Origin: Cryptomeria japonica
Taxonomy: Eukaryota > Streptophyta > Pinopsida > Cupressales > Cupressaceae
Assembly: GCF_030272615.1 (NCBI RefSeq)
Contig: NC_081413.1
Span: forward strand, 99,914,239 to 99,978,238
Direction of reading: 5' to 3'
Length of the DNA stretch: 64,000 nucleotides
Shown: positions 61,661 to 64,000 of the stretch, piece after piece
Position numbering within the stretch: the first letter of the stretch is position 1
Layout of the letters: each line of letters opens with the position of its first letter
The notes under the pieces: generated by a model
Told to the model about the DNA's origin: nothing
What the model saw: the letters and a program-made list of their open reading frames with translations, nothing else
The model's database searches: none
Program-made: the position numbers and the translations under genes

Positions 61661-64000
61661 TTTTAAAGTAGGCTCTTGCTTAAGTGATAGTAGAAAAAAC
61701 CCTTATGTAACTGCACTAGTAGACTATGTCACAAGGTGTCATGTGTTACCAAAAAGGATAATTCTTCTTGTTGGATATTAGATTGTGAAGGAGACATTCT
61801 TTGGTTAATGAATAGAAAATTTCAAGTCATTCTCATCAGATACATTGACTCTACAAACTTTTTACTATTGTTATAGTGGAATTCAACAAAAGCTAGGGAA
61901 TAATGGAGATTGAAGCATTAGGTTTCTTGAAGATTTAGTGACAGATATGTGAAAGATAACTTTTCATTCTCCCATTCATGGATTGACTATTGTATCACAC
62001 TTATTTCAAAGTTGTGGTTAAACTAGATTGTGAATGTTAGGCATGTTAAACTATTCCACATCATTAGAAAATTGAGTCACTCACAACTGGTTGTAATGGT
62101 TGAAGAAGAGATGAAACATACATACAATAATGGTTGAAGACAAGAATGTAAATAAAGTGGTTCTTAAGTATAAACAAACTTTTATAAAAATAGATAGACT
62201 ATACCTTAAAGAGTCTCTCTAAGTAGGATTATTATACTCAATTGTTTCAAGTAATAAAATTTGGTTGGATGTCGTCTATTTTGGAGTGGCCCATAGGATG
62301 TTCATTTCTTCAAAATAATATATTGAGCATGCTTTCCTAATTCTTCATTAATCTTCTTGAATTTTAGTCAGTTGTTTATTTGACCCACTTACATAGTTTG
62401 TGTCAAATGCTTTCAAATCAATCACAAACTAATGGAGCTATGACTCACAAAGAAAGAAGAGGAGTGGAAAATAGTGTAGGTGGGAGAGCACCATGTGCAG
62501 CAAACCTTGCTCACATGTTAAGCACCTTTTACACAAGACTTAGTTGTAGATTTTTTGGATAAAAAGGGCGATTGAGTTGAAAGATATTACTAAGGGCGAG
62601 AAGTAGATGATACTATATGTAGACTAGTGGAGCTCAAATTTGAGGAGGAAGTCTCCATTGAGGATAAGTTTGTAAGAGCCATATTAGAACTTGGATCTCC
62701 CAACCTATTCAAGGATCTTGAAATCAAAAGAGATAATAAATTATATCATAAAAAGCATGAAATGTGCTTTGAATTTGAGTCAATCTAAGGCCCCCAAAGA
62801 TTCATATAGATGAGCACAAAGTTAGGACATACCACATTGTGGTTGGACTTTATGCAAAATGAAGGCATTAAGATAGATAAGAGAAAGATTACAAATTAAG
62901 ACCACATGATCAATCAACTAAAAAAAACCATGCCATAGAAATAAATAATATATTTATTTAATAAATTCTAAAATCTAGATGTCAAATAAGGAAAATTTTG
63001 TTAAATCGACTATAAACTTCAACAACATTTAGACTAACCATTTAAAAGATGACACAAAGGAAGTCTCTAAGTATATCAATATTTTTTTCTATTCATTCAA
63101 AATAAAATATTACACATTCTATACAAGGGGCCTATCAAGTAGTTCTCATAGAGGAGTTTTCATAGAAACAAAAAAAACGTGGAAAGAAAAGGTAGAAGAA
63201 AAAAGGTTAAACGTGGCAATGGAAGACAAGCTTATGAATAGAAATAAGTTATGTGATAAACATGGTGATGGAAGAGGCCAATTAGGACCAACTCAACATG
63301 TGAATCAGATTGTGCATGAATTGGGCTGCATTTAATGACAAACAACATTTTTTTTGTTTGTATTGTCAAAATCCTTTCATCAAACATGAAATTAGGATTT
63401 TGATCAGGGATTCTTATGCAACCAAAAAAAATTTGTACAACTAATCAGTCAACTCATCTTAGCCTTCAAATCTATATATTGTGAACGAAGCTATAAAGGG
63501 ATGTTCTACAATATTTTCTCTTTCATTATCTCAATAACATTGGAAAAAAAACTTGGAACTGTTCCTTTGTGAATCTTGAGTTAAATATCAAAGTATTGAA
63601 TGTATAAACCTTCAAGGCAATCCAGTGAATATTTTTACTTAAAATAAATAAAATTATTCAAAGCCATAGAGGAAAAGGAAGTTGCATAGGAAAGGGCTTT
63701 AGAAAATTGTCTTAAAATACTCTCAAAACAATGAAGAATGTGAGACAATTTTATCTAGAAAGAAGAAGAGATAAAAATCTGATATTTTTAATGATTTGTC
63801 TGCAAGTCTGAGTGATCTGAGAGTACCACTGGGATTTTTCTAATGTTTCCTGTGAATTTAATGTTCATTAGATTGGTCATATATTGAAATTATGGTGTTA
63901 TTAATTGTCATCGCTCAGTAGTGTCGGTAAAAATTGACGTCAATTTGAGTGTCATTAAATTATTTAATTCTTCAATTGGACACCCATATGATCATCATCA
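61661..64000. other. AT-rich flank, nothing recognised
   Basis: About 2.3 kb, many stops in all frames; the longest frame is 60 codons (62380-62562, plus) with no familiar motif. I see no satellite units, LTR ends or RNA genes. Some lines look like decayed coding sequence, but I cannot name a family. Confidence 0.5.

Noticed and set aside
62560-63100. Possible decayed copia-type polyprotein in the right flank
   Set aside because: A few codon-like stretches only; no GKSK, DDE or YVDD-type motif could be read in any frame.

Overview
The window is nuclear DNA of a plant, most likely a seed plant with a large, repeat-rich genome. The evidence is plant-type L1 LINEs with an RNase H domain, and an LTR element primed by initiator tRNA-Met (TGGTATCAGAGC). 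The species cannot be fixed from the sequence. I see no intact host gene, tRNA, rRNA or CRISPR array. The window is a satellite array with three large retroelements inserted in it, followed by its flank.

Layout. About 32 kb is one AT-rich tandem satellite, always in the same orientation, in four blocks: 1-12034, 20084-34876, 47171-50313 and 57731-59937. The basic unit is a dimer of roughly 370-490 bp. It has two dissimilar halves that share a conserved box of about 60 bp, with core CCCCAACTTGGCAGTAAGTA followed by GACCAAGGTAAG. In the first 12 kb about seven dimers form a higher-order repeat of about 2.94-3.01 kb, seen four times. Order loosens to the right and the array ends near 59.94 kb.

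Insertions, all on the minus strand. (1) LINE-1 copy 1, 12035-20083, is 5'-truncated inside ORF1, has a broken ORF2 and carries an unusual extra 3' segment of about 2.3 kb. (2) A non-autonomous LARD-type LTR retrotransposon, 34877-47170, has LTRs of 4255 and 4275 bp, PBS, PPT, a 5-bp target duplication GTAAG and a non-coding interior of 3764 bp. By eye its LTRs differ by only about 1 percent, so it is young. (3) LINE-1 copy 2, 50314-57730, is nearly full length with a GC-rich repeated 5' region, but its ORFs are heavily broken.

The last 4 kb (59938-64000) is AT-rich flank outside the satellite. It holds a three-copy tandem repeat of about 300 bp and a diverged duplication, with no recognisable gene. 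The LINEs once coded for an ORF1 RNA-binding protein and an endonuclease/reverse transcriptase/RNase H polyprotein. The LARD codes for nothing recognisable and must have been moved by proteins from elsewhere. The points most worth a second look are the higher-order organisation of the satellite, the 3' extension of LINE copy 1 with a 220-codon ORF, and the very intact LARD.
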